From Ramlibacter pinisoli (GTDB taxonomy: Bacteria; Pseudomonadota; Gammaproteobacteria; Burkholderiales; Burkholderiaceae_C), in NCBI RefSeq assembly GCF_009758015.1, contig NZ_WSEL01000003.1, positions 1,550,001 to 1,614,000 of the forward strand: a stretch of 64,000 nucleotides of DNA, in the 5' to 3' direction. Below are positions 1-8,877 of this stretch, in pieces. The translations under genes and the position numbers were made by a program. Numbering within the stretch: position 1 is the stretch's first letter; each line of letters opens with the position of its first letter. A model generated the notes under the pieces. It saw only the letters and a program-made list of their open reading frames with translations, was not told the origin of the DNA and searched no databases.

Positions 1-349
1 TGGTGGAGGTCTTGCCGTTGGTGCCGGTGACGGCCAGCACCTCGAGGCCCTGCGTCGGGTGCTCGTAGTAGGCGGCGGCGATCGGGCCGGTGGCGGCCTT
101 GAGCTGCGGGTAGGTGGCGATGGCCTCGTCGCGGAAGGCGAAGGCCTCGGCGCCCTCCTGCTCGACCAGGCAGGCGACGGCGCCCTGGGCCAGCGCCGCC
201 GGCACGTGACGGCGGCCGTCGGTGGCCGCGCCCGGCCAGGCGATGAAGCCGTCCCCCGGGCGCACGCGCCGGCTGTCGCCGTGCAGGGCGCCCCGCACGC
301 GGCCGTGCAGCCAGCGGGCGGCGTCCTCGGGGGTGCGCAGCTGCTGCAT
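1..349 (-). CDS. murE: UDP-N-acetylmuramyl-tripeptide synthetase MurE, N-terminal part
   Basis: MurE is the cytoplasmic ligase that adds meso-diaminopimelate to UDP-MurNAc-L-Ala-D-Glu in peptidoglycan synthesis. Only the first 116 codons lie in the window; the rest runs off the left edge. The visible part has the N-terminal MurE domain (a DSRRVRPGDGF stretch near residue 25, typical of the UDP-sugar site) and ends in the nucleotide-binding loop TGTNGKTST at residues 108-116. The ATG overlaps the ftsI stop as ATGA, so it is translationally coupled in the division/cell-wall operon. MurE rather than MurF is inferred from position after ftsI and the motif set. Confidence 0.9.
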   Translation of the reverse strand, partial: MQQLRTPEDAARWLHGRVRGALHGDSRRVRPGDGFIAWPGAATDGRRHVPAALAQGAVACLVEQEGAEAFAFRDEAIATYPQLKAATGPIAAAYYEHPTQGLEVLAVTGTNGKTST

Positions 350-2082
350 CAGAACGATTCCTCCACCGCGTTGACCACCACCTGCGGCTTGACGCTCATG
401 TCGGGCTGCACGCCCATGCGGCGCAGCGTCTGCTGCACCACCTCGCTGAACACCGGGGCGGCGACGTCGCCGCCGAAGTAGCGGCCGGCCGACGGCTCGT
501 CGAGCATGACGCCGACGATGATGCGCGGGCGGTCGATCGGCGCCATGCCGACGAACCACGAGCGGTACTTGTTGCTGGCGTAGGACTTGCCGACCTGCTT
601 GTGGGCGGTGCCAGACTTGCCGCCCACCGAGTAGCCCAGGGTCTGCGCCTTGGGGCCGGTGCCGCCGGGGCCCGCCGCCATCTGCAGCATGGTGCGCACC
701 TCGGCCGCGGTCTTGGCCGAGAACACCGGCACGCCCGCGGCCGGCTGGGGCGACTTCATCATGGTGGCCGGGATGATCTGGCCGTCGTGCGCGAACACCG
801 TGTACGAGCGCGCCATCTGGAACAGCGACGCCGACAGGCCATAGCCGTAGGACATGGTGGCCTGCTCGACCGGCCGCCAGGACTTGAACGGCCGCAGGCG
901 GCCACCCACCGCGCCGGGAAACGCGATCTGCGGCTTCTGGCCGAAGCCCGCCGCGGTGAAGGTCTCCCACATGTCGCGCGGCTGCATCTGCAGCGCGATC
1001 TTGAGCGTGCCGATGTTGCTGGACTTCTGGATCACCTGCTGCACGGTGAGCATGCCGTGCGCATGCGAGTCGGAGATGCGGGCGCCGCCGATGACCACGT
1101 AGCCGGGCGCGGTCTGGATCGGGGTCTGGGGCGTCACCAGTCCGGACTCGAGCGCCAGGCCGATGGTGAACGGCTTCATCGTCGAGCCGGGCTCGAAGGT
1201 GTCGGTGATGGCCCGGTTGCGCAGCTGCTCGCCGGTGAGGTTCTGGCGCTGGTTGGGCGAGTAGCTCGGATAGTTGGCCAGCGCCAGCACCTCGCCGGTG
1301 ACCGCGTCGAGCACCACCACGCTGCCGGCGCGGGCACGGTTCTCGGTCACCGCGTCGCGCAGCTTCTGGTAGGCGAAGAACTGCACCTTGCTGTCGACCG
1401 ACAGCTGCAGGTCGCGGCCGTCCACCGGCGGCACCTGTTCGCCGACGTCCTCGACGATGCGGCCCAGCCGGTCCTTGATCACGCGGCGCGAGCCGGCGCG
1501 GCCGGCCAGCTGCTGGTTGAAGGCCAGCTCCATGCCTTCCTGGCCCTTGTCCTCGACGTTGGTGAAGCCCACCACGTGCGCGGCGGCCTCGCCCTCGGGG
1601 TACTGGCGCTTGTATTCCTTGCGCTGGTAGATGCCCTTGAGGCCCAGCGCCGCCACCTGCTGCGCCACCGGCTCGTCGACCTGCCGCTTGAGCCAGACGA
1701 AGGTCTTGTCCTCGTCCTCCAGCTTGCGGTCCAATTCCGCCGCGCTCATCCCGAGCAGCCTGGCGAGTTGCGCCAGCTTCACCTTGTCGCGCTCCACGTC
1801 CTCGGGGATCGCCCAGATGCTGGGCGACGGCACGCTGGTGGCCAGCAGCAGGCCGTTGCGGTCCAGGATGCGGCCGCGATTGGCCGGCAGCTCCAGCGTG
1901 CGCAGGAAGCGCACCTCGCCCTGGCGGCGGAAGAAGTCGTTGCCGAACACCTGGACCCAGGCGGCGCGCCCGGCCAGCCCGATGAATCCCAGCGCCAGCC
2001 CGGCCACGATGAACTTGCTGCGCCAGACCGGGGTCTTGCTGGCCAGCAGCGGGCTGGAGGTGTACAGGACGCTGCGGGTCAC
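349..2082 (-). CDS. ftsI: Peptidoglycan D,D-transpeptidase FtsI (PBP3)
   Basis: Septal penicillin-binding protein that cross-links peptidoglycan in the divisome with FtsW. The 577-residue product has a cytoplasmic tail, one membrane segment near residues 20-40, a pedestal domain containing the class B PBP motif RGRILDRNG, then the transpeptidase domain: SxxK motif STMK with nucleophile Ser300, an SSN motif and the KSGT motif at 489-492. I chose the GTG start at 2082 because it overlaps the ftsL stop as GTGA and gives the usual N-terminus; the frame is open further upstream, but only antisense to ftsL codons. Length and motifs are normal and it should be active. Confidence 0.95.
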   Translation of the reverse strand: MTRSVLYTSSPLLASKTPVWRSKFIVAGLALGFIGLAGRAAWVQVFGNDFFRRQGEVRFLRTLELPANRGRILDRNGLLLATSVPSPSIWAIPEDVERDKVKLAQLARLLGMSAAELDRKLEDEDKTFVWLKRQVDEPVAQQVAALGLKGIYQRKEYKRQYPEGEAAAHVVGFTNVEDKGQEGMELAFNQQLAGRAGSRRVIKDRLGRIVEDVGEQVPPVDGRDLQLSVDSKVQFFAYQKLRDAVTENRARAGSVVVLDAVTGEVLALANYPSYSPNQRQNLTGEQLRNRAITDTFEPGSTMKPFTIGLALESGLVTPQTPIQTAPGYVVIGGARISDSHAHGMLTVQQVIQKSSNIGTLKIALQMQPRDMWETFTAAGFGQKPQIAFPGAVGGRLRPFKSWRPVEQATMSYGYGLSASLFQMARSYTVFAHDGQIIPATMMKSPQPAAGVPVFSAKTAAEVRTMLQMAAGPGGTGPKAQTLGYSVGGKSGTAHKQVGKSYASNKYRSWFVGMAPIDRPRIIVGVMLDEPSAGRYFGGDVAAPVFSEVVQQTLRRMGVQPDMSVKPQVVVNAVEESF

Positions 2083-2357
2083 GGTGCCGTCCCCCGGCCC
2101 TGGTTGACGTACTGCGTGATGGCGGGCGTGGCCGGCCGCATCTGCAGCTGGTCCTTGGCCAGGCGCTCCACCCGCAGCGGGGTCGCCTGGGCGCGCTTTT
2201 CCACCTGCAGGCGCTCGTGGTCGATCTCCAGCCGGCGGGCCTCGCCCTGGGCCTTCTCGATCTCGGTGAACAGGCGGCGCGATTCGTACTGCACCTGCAC
2301 GGTGGCCATGGCGCTGAGCAGCACCGCGAGCAACAGCACCAGGTTCAGCCGCATCAT
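2079..2357 (-). CDS. ftsL: Cell division protein FtsL
   Basis: Small bitopic divisome protein of 92 residues, expected to join FtsB and FtsQ and activate FtsW/FtsI. It shows a short N-terminus, one hydrophobic segment at about residues 3-20 and a periplasmic heptad-rich coiled coil at about 25-70, rich in Glu, Arg and Leu. Sequence conservation in FtsL is weak, so the call rests on size, topology and position between rsmH and ftsI. It overlaps rsmH by 4 bp (ATGA) and ftsI by 4 bp (GTGA). A second Met directly follows the first, so the start is uncertain by one codon. Confidence 0.9.
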   Translation of the reverse strand: MMRLNLVLLLAVLLSAMATVQVQYESRRLFTEIEKAQGEARRLEIDHERLQVEKRAQATPLRVERLAKDQLQMRPATPAITQYVNQGRGTAP

Positions 2358-3274
2358 GCGGTGGTCCTCTCGGCAACCCGCAGGATGGCGCTGCGCGCGC
2401 GCGGGTTGGCCGCGACCTCGGCAGCCGAGGGCTTGATGCGGTCGAGGGCGCGCAGCTTCATCGCCTTGGGCGGGGCGAACGGGGCACGGCGGTCCACCAC
2501 CTCGCGCGAATGCGCGGCGATGAACTGCTTGACGATGCGGTCCTCCAGCGAATGGAAGCTGATCACCACGAGCCGTCCTTGGGGTTCCAGGATGTTCAGC
2601 GCCGCCGTCAGCGCTTCCTGCAGCTCTTCAAGCTCGGCGTTGATGAAAATCCGAAGAGCCTGAAATGTGCGCGTTGCAGGATCCTGGCCCGGCTCGCGGG
2701 TCTTGACCGCGCCAGCCACGAGCTGGGCCAGTTCGGCGGTCGTTGCAAGAGGGCCCCGTTCCTGTCGGCGAGCAACAATCGCCTTTGCAATCGGAACAGC
2801 AAACCGTTCTTCGCCATAGTCACGAATGACCTCCGCGATCTGGCCTTGCTCGGCCGTTGCGAGCCACTGCGCGACGCTCTCGCCGCGCGTGGGATCCATG
2901 CGCATGTCGAGCGGGCCGTCGGAGCGGAAGGAAAAGCCCCGCGCGGGGTTGTCGATCTGGGGCGAGCTCACCCCCAGGTCCAGCAGCACGCCGGCCGCAC
3001 TGGCCGGCTCGAGTTCGCTGAGTGCGCGGAAGCCCTGGTGCCGGATGGAAAAACGCGGATCCGTGATCCGCGCCGCTGCCTCGACGGCCTCCGGATCCTT
3101 GTCGAAGGCCACCAGGCGACCGCCCGGGCCGAGCCGCGAGAGCAACAGGCGCGAATGCCCGCCGCGCCCGAACGTGGCGTCGAGGTAGGTTGCATCCGGC
3201 CTGGTGAAGAGCGCTTCGATCGCTTCGTTCAGCAGGACGGTGGTGTGTTGCCATCGGGAGTCCACCGCCTGCAC
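2354..3274 (-). CDS. rsmH: 16S rRNA (cytosine(1402)-N(4))-methyltransferase RsmH (MraW)
   Basis: SAM-dependent enzyme that N4-methylates C1402 of 16S rRNA in the ribosomal P site. The 306-residue protein starts with the family's [13 protein letters not shown] block, followed by the SAM-binding motif [10 protein letters not shown], the Asp-ending strand AFDKDPEA, and the [15 protein letters not shown] signature. Length is normal. It lies directly downstream of mraZ, whose stop abuts this start, and overlaps ftsL by 4 bp, so it is transcribed from the mraZ promoter. Confidence 0.96.
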   Translation of the reverse strand: MQAVDSRWQHTTVLLNEAIEALFTRPDATYLDATFGRGGHSRLLLSRLGPGGRLVAFDKDPEAVEAAARITDPRFSIRHQGFRALSELEPASAAGVLLDLGVSSPQIDNPARGFSFRSDGPLDMRMDPTRGESVAQWLATAEQGQIAEVIRDYGEERFAVPIAKAIVARRQERGPLATTAELAQLVAGAVKTREPGQDPATRTFQALRIFINAELEELQEALTAALNILEPQGRLVVISFHSLEDRIVKQFIAAHSREVVDRRAPFAPPKAMKLRALDRIKPSAAEVAANPRARSAILRVAERTTA

Positions 3275-3703
3275 TCAGAAGGAGAAGTCCTTGAAGACGT
3301 CGGGCATCTGGCCGGCCATCGCTTCGGCCTCCTTGGCCTCGTACGTCGCCTTGTCCCAGAGTTCGAAATGGTTGCCCATGCCCAGCAGCATGGTGTCGCG
3401 CTCGATGCCGGCTGCCGCGCGCAGTTCGGGGGAGACCAGCACGCGGCCCGTGCCGTCGAGCTCCACGTCCATCGCGTTGCCCAGGAAGATTCTCTTCCAC
3501 CACTGCGCGGACATCGGTAACTCCGCGATACGGTCGCGAAATTTCTCCCACTCGGGTCGCGGGAACACCATCAGGCAGCCGTGCGGGTGCCGGGTGATCG
3601 TCAGCTGGCTGCCCGCCGTGGCGGCCAGCACGTCGCGGTGCCGGGTCGGCACGGAGAGCCGACCCTTGGCATCGAGACTGATGGACGACGCGCCCTGGAA
3701 CAC
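3275..3703 (-). CDS. mraZ: Transcriptional regulator MraZ
   Basis: AbrB-fold DNA-binding protein that, in E. coli, binds phased TGGG-type repeats and represses its own division/cell-wall operon. The product is 142 residues from the GTG at 3703 and contains two copies of the MraZ half-domain: [15 protein letters not shown] near residue 10 and [15 protein letters not shown] near residue 85. A GTG at 3745 would give a 156-residue form, but it lies inside the 10-bp operator repeats, and the family N-terminus ([14 protein letters not shown]) begins right after the 3703 codon. First gene of the dcw cluster. Confidence 0.93.
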   Translation of the reverse strand: MFQGASSISLDAKGRLSVPTRHRDVLAATAGSQLTITRHPHGCLMVFPRPEWEKFRDRIAELPMSAQWWKRIFLGNAMDVELDGTGRVLVSPELRAAAGIERDTMLLGMGNHFELWDKATYEAKEAEAMAGQMPDVFKDFSF

Positions 3704-3740
3704 CTGTGGCCTGCTGCGGGGGTGCAACGTGGGGTGCGAA

Positions 3741-3775
3741 GGCACCTTTCACCACTTAATTGCACTTTTCCCCAC
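3741..3775 (-). promoter_or_regulatory. Candidate MraZ-binding repeats (operator of the dcw cluster)
   Basis: Read on the minus strand, four GTG-starting units occur at exact 10-bp phase: GTGGGGAAAA (3775-3766), GTGCAATTAA (3765-3756), GTGGTGAAAG (3755-3746) and GTGCC from 3745. MraZ of E. coli recognises tandem TGGG-type boxes one helical turn apart upstream of mraZ, so this array is the expected autoregulatory operator. It begins directly after the candidate -10 and precedes the chosen mraZ start by about 40 bp. Confidence 0.7.
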
Positions 3776-3801
3776 TGTAGCAGGAAACCTCAGCTGTGCA
3801 A
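3774..3801 (-). promoter_or_regulatory. Candidate promoter of the mraZ operon
   Basis: Minus-strand TTGCAC (3801-3796) and TACAGT (3779-3774), separated by 16 bp, form a plausible sigma-70 promoter. The predicted start falls inside the MraZ repeat array, so MraZ bound there would block initiation. The surrounding 3776-3936 stretch is visibly AT-richer than the rest of the window. Other weak hexamer pairs exist upstream, so the assignment is tentative. Confidence 0.4.
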
Positions 3802-3936
3802 GTGATCACTAGCGGGATTTTGGCAATGAAATCAATGACTTAGAGCAGATTGTGCCAGCTCGGCCGTAATCAAAGTCGTTCTAAATGAAGCACTTAGCCA
3901 AGGCTCTGCATGTGGCACATGAAGCCCGGCAGACTG

Positions 3937-5238
3937 TCACAGGATGTAGCGCGACAGGTCTTCGTTGCGACTGAGTTCCGCCAGCCGTGCATCCACGTAG
4001 TCGGCGTCGATGCGCACGGTCTGCCCTTCCAGCCGCGTGGCCTCGAAACTCACCTCGTCCAGCAGCCGTTCCATCACGGTCGACAGCCGGCGGGCGCCGA
4101 TGTTCTCGGTGCGCTCGTTGACCTCGTAGGCGATGTGCGCGAGCCGCGTGATGCCCTCGGGCGTGAACTCCAGCAGCACGCCTTCCGTGCCCAGCAGCGC
4201 CTGGTACTGCTTGACCAGCGACGCATGCGTGCTGGTGAGGATGGCCTCGAAATCCTGCACGGAGAGGGATTGCAGTTCGACCCGGATCGGCAGCCGGCCC
4301 TGCAGTTCGGGGATGAGGTCGCTGGGCTTGGCCAGGTGGAACGCGCCGCTGGCGATGAACAGGATGTGGTCGGTGCGCACCGGCCCGTACTTGGTGGTCA
4401 CGGTCGTGCCTTCGACCAGGGGCAGCAGGTCGCGCTGCACGCCCTGGCGCGACACCTCGGCGCCGCCGGTCTCGCTGCGCGACGCCACCTTGTCGATCTC
4501 GTCGATGAAGACGATGCCGTTCTGCTCGGCGCTGTGGATCGCCTGCGCCCGGATCTCGTCCTCGTTGACCAGCTTGCCGGCCTCCTCGTCGACCAGCAGC
4601 TTCATCGCCTCGCCGATGCGCAGCTTGCGGGTCTTGCGCCGGCTGCCGCCGAACTGGCTGAACATGCCGCGCAACTGCTCGGTCATCTCCTCCATGCCGG
4701 CGGGCCCCATGATCTCCAGCTGCTTGCTGGCCTCGGCCAGGTCGATCTCGATCTCCTTGTCGTCGAGCTGGCCCTCGCGCAGCTTCTTGCGGAACGACTG
4801 GCGCGCCGGGCTGTCGTTGGCCACGCCGGGCACCAGCACGTCGAGGATGCGGTCCTCGGCGGCATCCTCGGCCCGGCTGCGCACCTTGCGCATCTCGGCC
4901 ACCCGGGTCTGCTTGACGGCGATCTCCGCCAGGTCGCGCACGATGGCGTCGACGTCCTTGCCGACGTAGCCCACCTCGGTGAACTTGGTCGCCTCGACCT
5001 TGATGAAGGGCGCGTCGGCCAGCTTCGCGAGCCGCCGGGCGATCTCGGTCTTGCCCACCCCCGTGGGCCCGATCATCAGGATGTTCTTGGGCGTGATCTC
5101 CGGCCGCAGCTTCTCGTCCACCTGCTGGCGCCGCCAGCGGTTGCGCAAGGCGATGGCAACGGCCCGCTTGGCCTGCGACTGCCCGACGATGTGCCGGTCC
5201 AGCTCGGAGACGATCTCCTGAGGGGTCATGGAAGACAT
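3937..5238 (-). CDS. hslU: ATP-dependent protease ATPase subunit HslU (ClpY)
   Basis: AAA+ unfoldase that feeds substrates into the HslV peptidase. The 433-residue protein begins [20 protein letters not shown], has Walker A GPTGVGKT at about 57-64, the family block [17 protein letters not shown] with the pore motif GYVG, the inserted I-domain, Walker [10 protein letters not shown], and the C-terminal end SRYIL that docks into HslV. The ATG at 5238 was chosen by match to the family start, with GGAG about 10 nt upstream. It lies 153 bp downstream of hslV, an unusually wide gap that holds a repetitive hairpin. Confidence 0.96.
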   Translation of the reverse strand: MSSMTPQEIVSELDRHIVGQSQAKRAVAIALRNRWRRQQVDEKLRPEITPKNILMIGPTGVGKTEIARRLAKLADAPFIKVEATKFTEVGYVGKDVDAIVRDLAEIAVKQTRVAEMRKVRSRAEDAAEDRILDVLVPGVANDSPARQSFRKKLREGQLDDKEIEIDLAEASKQLEIMGPAGMEEMTEQLRGMFSQFGGSRRKTRKLRIGEAMKLLVDEEAGKLVNEDEIRAQAIHSAEQNGIVFIDEIDKVASRSETGGAEVSRQGVQRDLLPLVEGTTVTTKYGPVRTDHILFIASGAFHLAKPSDLIPELQGRLPIRVELQSLSVQDFEAILTSTHASLVKQYQALLGTEGVLLEFTPEGITRLAHIAYEVNERTENIGARRLSTVMERLLDEVSFEATRLEGQTVRIDADYVDARLAELSRNEDLSRYIL

Positions 5239-5325
5239 GGGGGATTCACTCCAGATGTTCGGCGGCGGCTCCGCCACCACCGGAAGAGATTGAGGCGCGC
5301 GGCCTTGGTCAGTTGAAGCTCCGCC

Positions 5326-5365
5326 CCCTCTCCCCCTCGGGGGAGAGGGTTGGGGTGAGGGGGTT
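5326..5365. repeat. Intergenic palindromic repeat element between hslV and hslU
   Basis: A perfect 10-bp inverted repeat, CCCTCTCCCC (5326-5335) and GGGGAGAGGG (5340-5349) with a CTCG loop, is followed by GTTGGGGTGAGGGGG. From general knowledge this type of element recurs between genes in many proteobacteria and gives spurious peptides of the [11 protein letters not shown] kind. It sits inside the hslVU operon without a T-run, so it looks more like an mRNA-processing or stabilising hairpin than a terminator. Confidence 0.65.
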
Positions 5366-5391
5366 CGCTGCTCGGGTCTCCGGGTGTCCTG

Positions 5392-5943
5392 CTACTCCAG
5401 GACTTCCACCGTGTGATTCATGTTCGTGTAGATGCACAACTCGCCGGCGATCTCGAGCGACTTCTTGACGATGTCGCGCGCCGGCAGCTGCGTGTTGTCG
5501 AGCAGGGCCCGGGCCGCCGCCTGCGCGTATGCGCCGCCCGAACCGATGGCCACGATGCCGTGCTCGGGTTCGAGCACGTCGCCGTTGCCCGTGATGATGA
5601 GCGACGCATCGCGGTCGGCCACCGCCAGCATCGCCTCGAGGCGGCGCAGCACGCGGTCGGTGCGCCAGTCCTTGGTGAGTTCGATCGCCGCCCGCACCAG
5701 GTGCCCCTGGTGCTTCTCGAGCTTGGCCTCGAAGCGCTCGAACAGCGTGAAGGCATCGGCCGTGGCGCCGGCGAAACCGGCCAGCACCTTGTCGTGGTAG
5801 AGCTTGCGCACCTTGCGGGCCGTGCCCTTGATGACCACGTTGCCGAGTGTCACCTGGCCGTCGCCGCCGATGGCGACGTGCCAGCGCCCGTCGGCAAGCT
5901 GGCGCCGCACGCTGACGATGGTGGTTCCGTGAAATTGGTCCAT
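5392..5943 (-). CDS. hslV: ATP-dependent protease peptidase subunit HslV (ClpQ)
   Basis: Threonine peptidase of the HslVU protease, a proteasome beta-subunit homologue. The 183-residue product begins [14 protein letters not shown]: the catalytic Thr is at position 7, so MDQFHG must be removed, unlike the E. coli enzyme where only Met precedes Thr. The core shows [11 protein letters not shown] and IAIGSGG-like blocks ([18 protein letters not shown]) as in the family. The upstream frame is open but runs antisense to no recognised product, and the ATG at 5943 gives the known N-terminus. No Shine-Dalgarno is visible; a hairpin directly abuts the start codon. Confidence 0.95.
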   Translation of the reverse strand: MDQFHGTTIVSVRRQLADGRWHVAIGGDGQVTLGNVVIKGTARKVRKLYHDKVLAGFAGATADAFTLFERFEAKLEKHQGHLVRAAIELTKDWRTDRVLRRLEAMLAVADRDASLIITGNGDVLEPEHGIVAIGSGGAYAQAAARALLDNTQLPARDIVKKSLEIAGELCIYTNMNHTVEVLE

Positions 5944-5967
5944 CGGCGGCAGGTGGGGCTGCCGCCG
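5944..5967 (-). promoter_or_regulatory. Perfect hairpin abutting the hslV start codon
   Basis: On the minus strand CGGCGGCAG and CTGCCGCCG form a perfect 9-bp stem with a 6-nt loop, and the next base is the A of the hslV ATG. No Shine-Dalgarno lies between hairpin and start. It could stabilise the message, control initiation, or mark the 3' end of the STAS gene transcript 20 bp upstream. Confidence 0.55.
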
Positions 5968-5987
5968 ATGATTGCAAGCGACGTCCG

Positions 5988-7835
5988 TCAGTCGCGCCGG
6001 GCGATGACGCGTGCGTGCTCGCTGATGCCGATGACGTTGAAGAACGCGGCCACCAGCCGGTGCACGTCGGCGAACTGGACCTGGCGGCCCTCGGCCTGGC
6101 GCGAGCTCACCCAGTTGAGCAGCGTGCCGGCAGCCGTGAAGTCGATGCGGATGAGCCGCGTGCACGAGATGACCATGATGTCGGCGCCGGCCAGCTTGCC
6201 GTCGAGCAGGTCGATGGCTTCCTGGGCATCGCCCAGGATCTGCCCGGCGAGCTCGACGGTGGCCACCTGCGCGGTCTGTGCGCTCAGCCCGCCCTGCAGC
6301 GTCTCGCCGTAGGTGGTGCTGGCGCTGCCGGTAAGCACCGAGTCGCGGAACGCCTCGCCGATGATGGTGTGGCCCGGCACGTAGCTGCCGTCGGCCTGCA
6401 GCGGCTTGTACTCGCAACGGGCGCTGTCCCACGACGGCGGCGAGACTTCATAGGTGACGCAGTAGTCCAGCGCCACCAGCTCGAATTCGTCGGGGCGGTG
6501 CATGACGCGCAGCACCTCCAGGCGCAGCTTCCACCAGGCCGGATTGACGCCCTTGTCGCCCGACGGCGTGGCGTCCTTGAGCACGCGCTCCAGGTTGTCG
6601 GCGCTGATGAAGCGCACCTGCACGGTCTGCGCCGCCCAGGAATTGAACAGGCGGGCCAGGCCCTCCAGCGCGGCATCCTCGATGCTGGCGAGCTTGGTCC
6701 AGGACAGCCGCCAGGGCTGCGGGGAGCGTCCCAGGGCCGCATTGAGCGTGGCCAGCGACTGCGTGCCCAGGGTGCCGGGCGAGACCCAGTCGGCGGCCTG
6801 GTTGCCGGCCGGCGCCGCCGGGGCGGCCGAGCCGATCTTGCCCACCGCCTCGGGCAGCGAGATCCATTGCGGGGCCGAGCGGCCGAAGCGGCCGGCGAAC
6901 TCGATGGCGGCACTCTCGAAGCGGTCCTGCTGGCCGGTGGCGCGGTACAGGTCGAACAGCGTGAGCCAGGTCTCGTCGTGGTCGATGCGCGCGCCGCCGG
7001 GGCCCAGCACCTCCATCAGGCCGGACTCCGCGCCGGCATCATCGCCGTTGGCGAACCGGATCGAGGCCTCTTCCAGCTCGGGGTCGTGCGCGAACTCGTC
7101 GACGTCGATGGCGAACACCTTGGAGGCCGAAAAGCCGCTGGGCGTGCCGGGTTCGGTGGGTGGCGCCGCGAACATCCCCATCGGCGGACGGTTCGGTGCG
7201 GCAGCGCCGGGGACCGGCGTGCGCTGCGAGGCCGGCGTCGCAGCTGCGGCCGCCGCGGGCACGGCGGCCGGGGGCAGCGACGGCTCGTCGAAATCGAGCA
7301 GGTTGTCGTCGGCCGCGCGCACCGGCGGCGCCGTGGCAATGGGCACCGGCTCGGTGCGCTGGTAGGCAACCACCGGCGGGAGCGAGCCAGCCGCCGAACC
7401 GCCGGGACCCGATTCGCCCGGCGGGTGCGCCGACATCGGGAAGTTGGTGCTGCTGCCGGCCCCGACCCGCATCGCGGCGTCGCCATGCTTGGTCTTCCAC
7501 CACTGCATGGACATCTGCGCCTCGATCTCGTCGATCTTCTTGAGCGTGCTGGCGCGGTCGTCCGGCTTGGACGGCATCGAGCTCTGGAAGAACGAGGGAC
7601 GCGCCGCGGGGTCCTGGCCGGCCAGGACCTCGCTGCGACGCATCTTGCGCAGCATGTCGAACTCGCGCTTGCGCACGAAGTCGTTGCGCCGCTTGCGCTC
7701 GATCATCTCCTTGAGCATCTGCTTGGAGTACGAGCTCTCGGAGGCGTCCTGCTCCGCCTCGGACCATCCCGAGCCGGGGTTGCGAACGAACTTCACCACC
7801 TTGGACAGGAGGCCGCTGCTTTCCTTGTCGGGCAT
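5988..7835 (-). CDS. STAS-domain protein of unknown role
   Basis: A 615-residue cytoplasmic protein without signal peptide or membrane segments. The N-terminal 150 residues are charged and probably helical (repeated Lys/Arg/Glu, [23 protein letters not shown] region). A Pro/Ala-rich linker at about 150-240 follows, then a helical middle, and the last 100 residues form an STAS-like alpha/beta fold ([14 protein letters not shown], then [10 protein letters not shown]) as in anti-sigma antagonists. It sits 40 bp downstream of dksA and 44 bp upstream of hslV, all in one direction. I do not know its function; regulation through the STAS fold is an inference. Confidence 0.75.
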   Translation of the reverse strand: MPDKESSGLLSKVVKFVRNPGSGWSEAEQDASESSYSKQMLKEMIERKRRNDFVRKREFDMLRKMRRSEVLAGQDPAARPSFFQSSMPSKPDDRASTLKKIDEIEAQMSMQWWKTKHGDAAMRVGAGSSTNFPMSAHPPGESGPGGSAAGSLPPVVAYQRTEPVPIATAPPVRAADDNLLDFDEPSLPPAAVPAAAAAATPASQRTPVPGAAAPNRPPMGMFAAPPTEPGTPSGFSASKVFAIDVDEFAHDPELEEASIRFANGDDAGAESGLMEVLGPGGARIDHDETWLTLFDLYRATGQQDRFESAAIEFAGRFGRSAPQWISLPEAVGKIGSAAPAAPAGNQAADWVSPGTLGTQSLATLNAALGRSPQPWRLSWTKLASIEDAALEGLARLFNSWAAQTVQVRFISADNLERVLKDATPSGDKGVNPAWWKLRLEVLRVMHRPDEFELVALDYCVTYEVSPPSWDSARCEYKPLQADGSYVPGHTIIGEAFRDSVLTGSASTTYGETLQGGLSAQTAQVATVELAGQILGDAQEAIDLLDGKLAGADIMVISCTRLIRIDFTAAGTLLNWVSSRQAEGRQVQFADVHRLVAAFFNVIGISEHARVIARRD

Positions 7836-7875
7836 GGTGGCGCGGTGGGGGAACTGGCTGGCGAACGGGGTGGCG

Positions 7876-8877
7876 TCAGTCGCCGAACATCTTCTGCTTC
7901 AACTCGCGGCGCTGCTGCGCCTCGAGCGACAGGGTCGCGGTCGGGCGCGCGAGCAGCCGGCCGACCCCGATGGGCTCGCCGGTCTCGTCGCAGTAGCCGT
8001 AGTCGCCGGCGTCGATGCGCGCGATGGACTGCTCGATCTTCTTGAGCAGCTTGCGCTCGCGGTCGCGGGTGCGCAGTTCGAGGGCGTGTTCCTCCTCGAT
8101 CGTGGCGCGGTCGGCCGGGTCCGGCACGATGACGGTGTCTTCGCGCAGATGTTCGGTGGTTTCACCGGCGTTGTTCAGGATGTCCTGCTTCAGCTGCACC
8201 AGCTTGCTTCTGAAGAAGGCCATCTGCTTGTCGTTCATGTACTCCGAGTCCGGCATGGCCAGGACCTCGGCATCCGTCAGCTCCTCGGCCGGTTTGGCCT
8301 TCCAGTTGTTGGCGAGCTTGGGATCTTTCTTGATGTTGACGAGGGGCGGAGGTGTGAGCACGAGGGATGCGGGGGTCTGGGTGTAGCTGGCCTTGGCCGC
8401 CGTGGACGCGACCGACTGCGCCATCGAGGGCACCGTGATCTGCGCCAGGCGGGCCGACGGGCGGGTGGCGCGCGCCGGGCTGCCCATCGGGTCCGGTGCC
8501 CGGGGGGGCATGGCCGAGGCTGCTACGGGGGTTGGTCGGGCAATGGCCTTGGCGGGCACGGGGGCCGGCGCCTTGGCGGGGATGGTCTTCTTGGGTGCCG
8601 GTGCGGCCGCCTTGGTGGCCGGCGCCTTCGACACTGGCTTGGGGGCCGCCTTCGCGGCTGGCTTGGCAGCCGGCTTGGAAGCCGGCCTGGTTGTGGTTGC
8701 CGTGACAGCCTTGGCTGCCTTGGCGGGTGTCGTCTTGCTCGCGACCACCTTCTTGGCCGGCGCCTTGCTGGCCACTGCCTTCTTGGGCGCCGGTTTCACC
8801 GTCTTGGCGGCAGTCTTGGCCTTCGCCTTGGGGGCTGCCTTCACGGCTTTGGCGGCGGCCTTGGGTTGGGGCTTCAC
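7876..8877 (-). CDS. dksA: RNA polymerase-binding transcription factor DksA with histone-H1-like N-terminal tail
   Basis: DksA enters the RNA polymerase secondary channel and works with ppGpp. The C-terminal half of this 333-residue protein is canonical: the block KLANNWKAKPAEELTDAEVL, a coiled coil with the tip motif DPADRA at 253-258, and ELRTRDRERKLLKKIEQS. The zinc-finger region reads GYCDETGEPIGVGRL followed by ATLSLEAQ, so only one of four Cys (Cys296) remains. Residues 1 to about 200 are an Ala/Lys/Pro-rich tail (AAKAVKAAPKAKAKTAAK), resembling histone H1-like proteins and doubling the usual 150-residue length. The GTG at 8877 is supported by GAGGAG 7 nt upstream. Confidence 0.9.
   Translation of the reverse strand: MKPQPKAAAKAVKAAPKAKAKTAAKTVKPAPKKAVASKAPAKKVVASKTTPAKAAKAVTATTTRPASKPAAKPAAKAAPKPVSKAPATKAAAPAPKKTIPAKAPAPVPAKAIARPTPVAASAMPPRAPDPMGSPARATRPSARLAQITVPSMAQSVASTAAKASYTQTPASLVLTPPPLVNIKKDPKLANNWKAKPAEELTDAEVLAMPDSEYMNDKQMAFFRSKLVQLKQDILNNAGETTEHLREDTVIVPDPADRATIEEEHALELRTRDRERKLLKKIEQSIARIDAGDYGYCDETGEPIGVGRLLARPTATLSLEAQQRRELKQKMFGD

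Noticed and set aside
3801..3810. Palindrome AGTGATCACT as a separate operator upstream of mraZ
   Set aside because: Only 10 bp with no second copy; the phased MraZ repeats explain regulation better.
8500..8877. Possible repeat array or separate histone-like gene
   Set aside because: The Lys/Ala/Pro repetition is in frame with dksA behind a good ribosome site, so it is the DksA tail and not a separate element.
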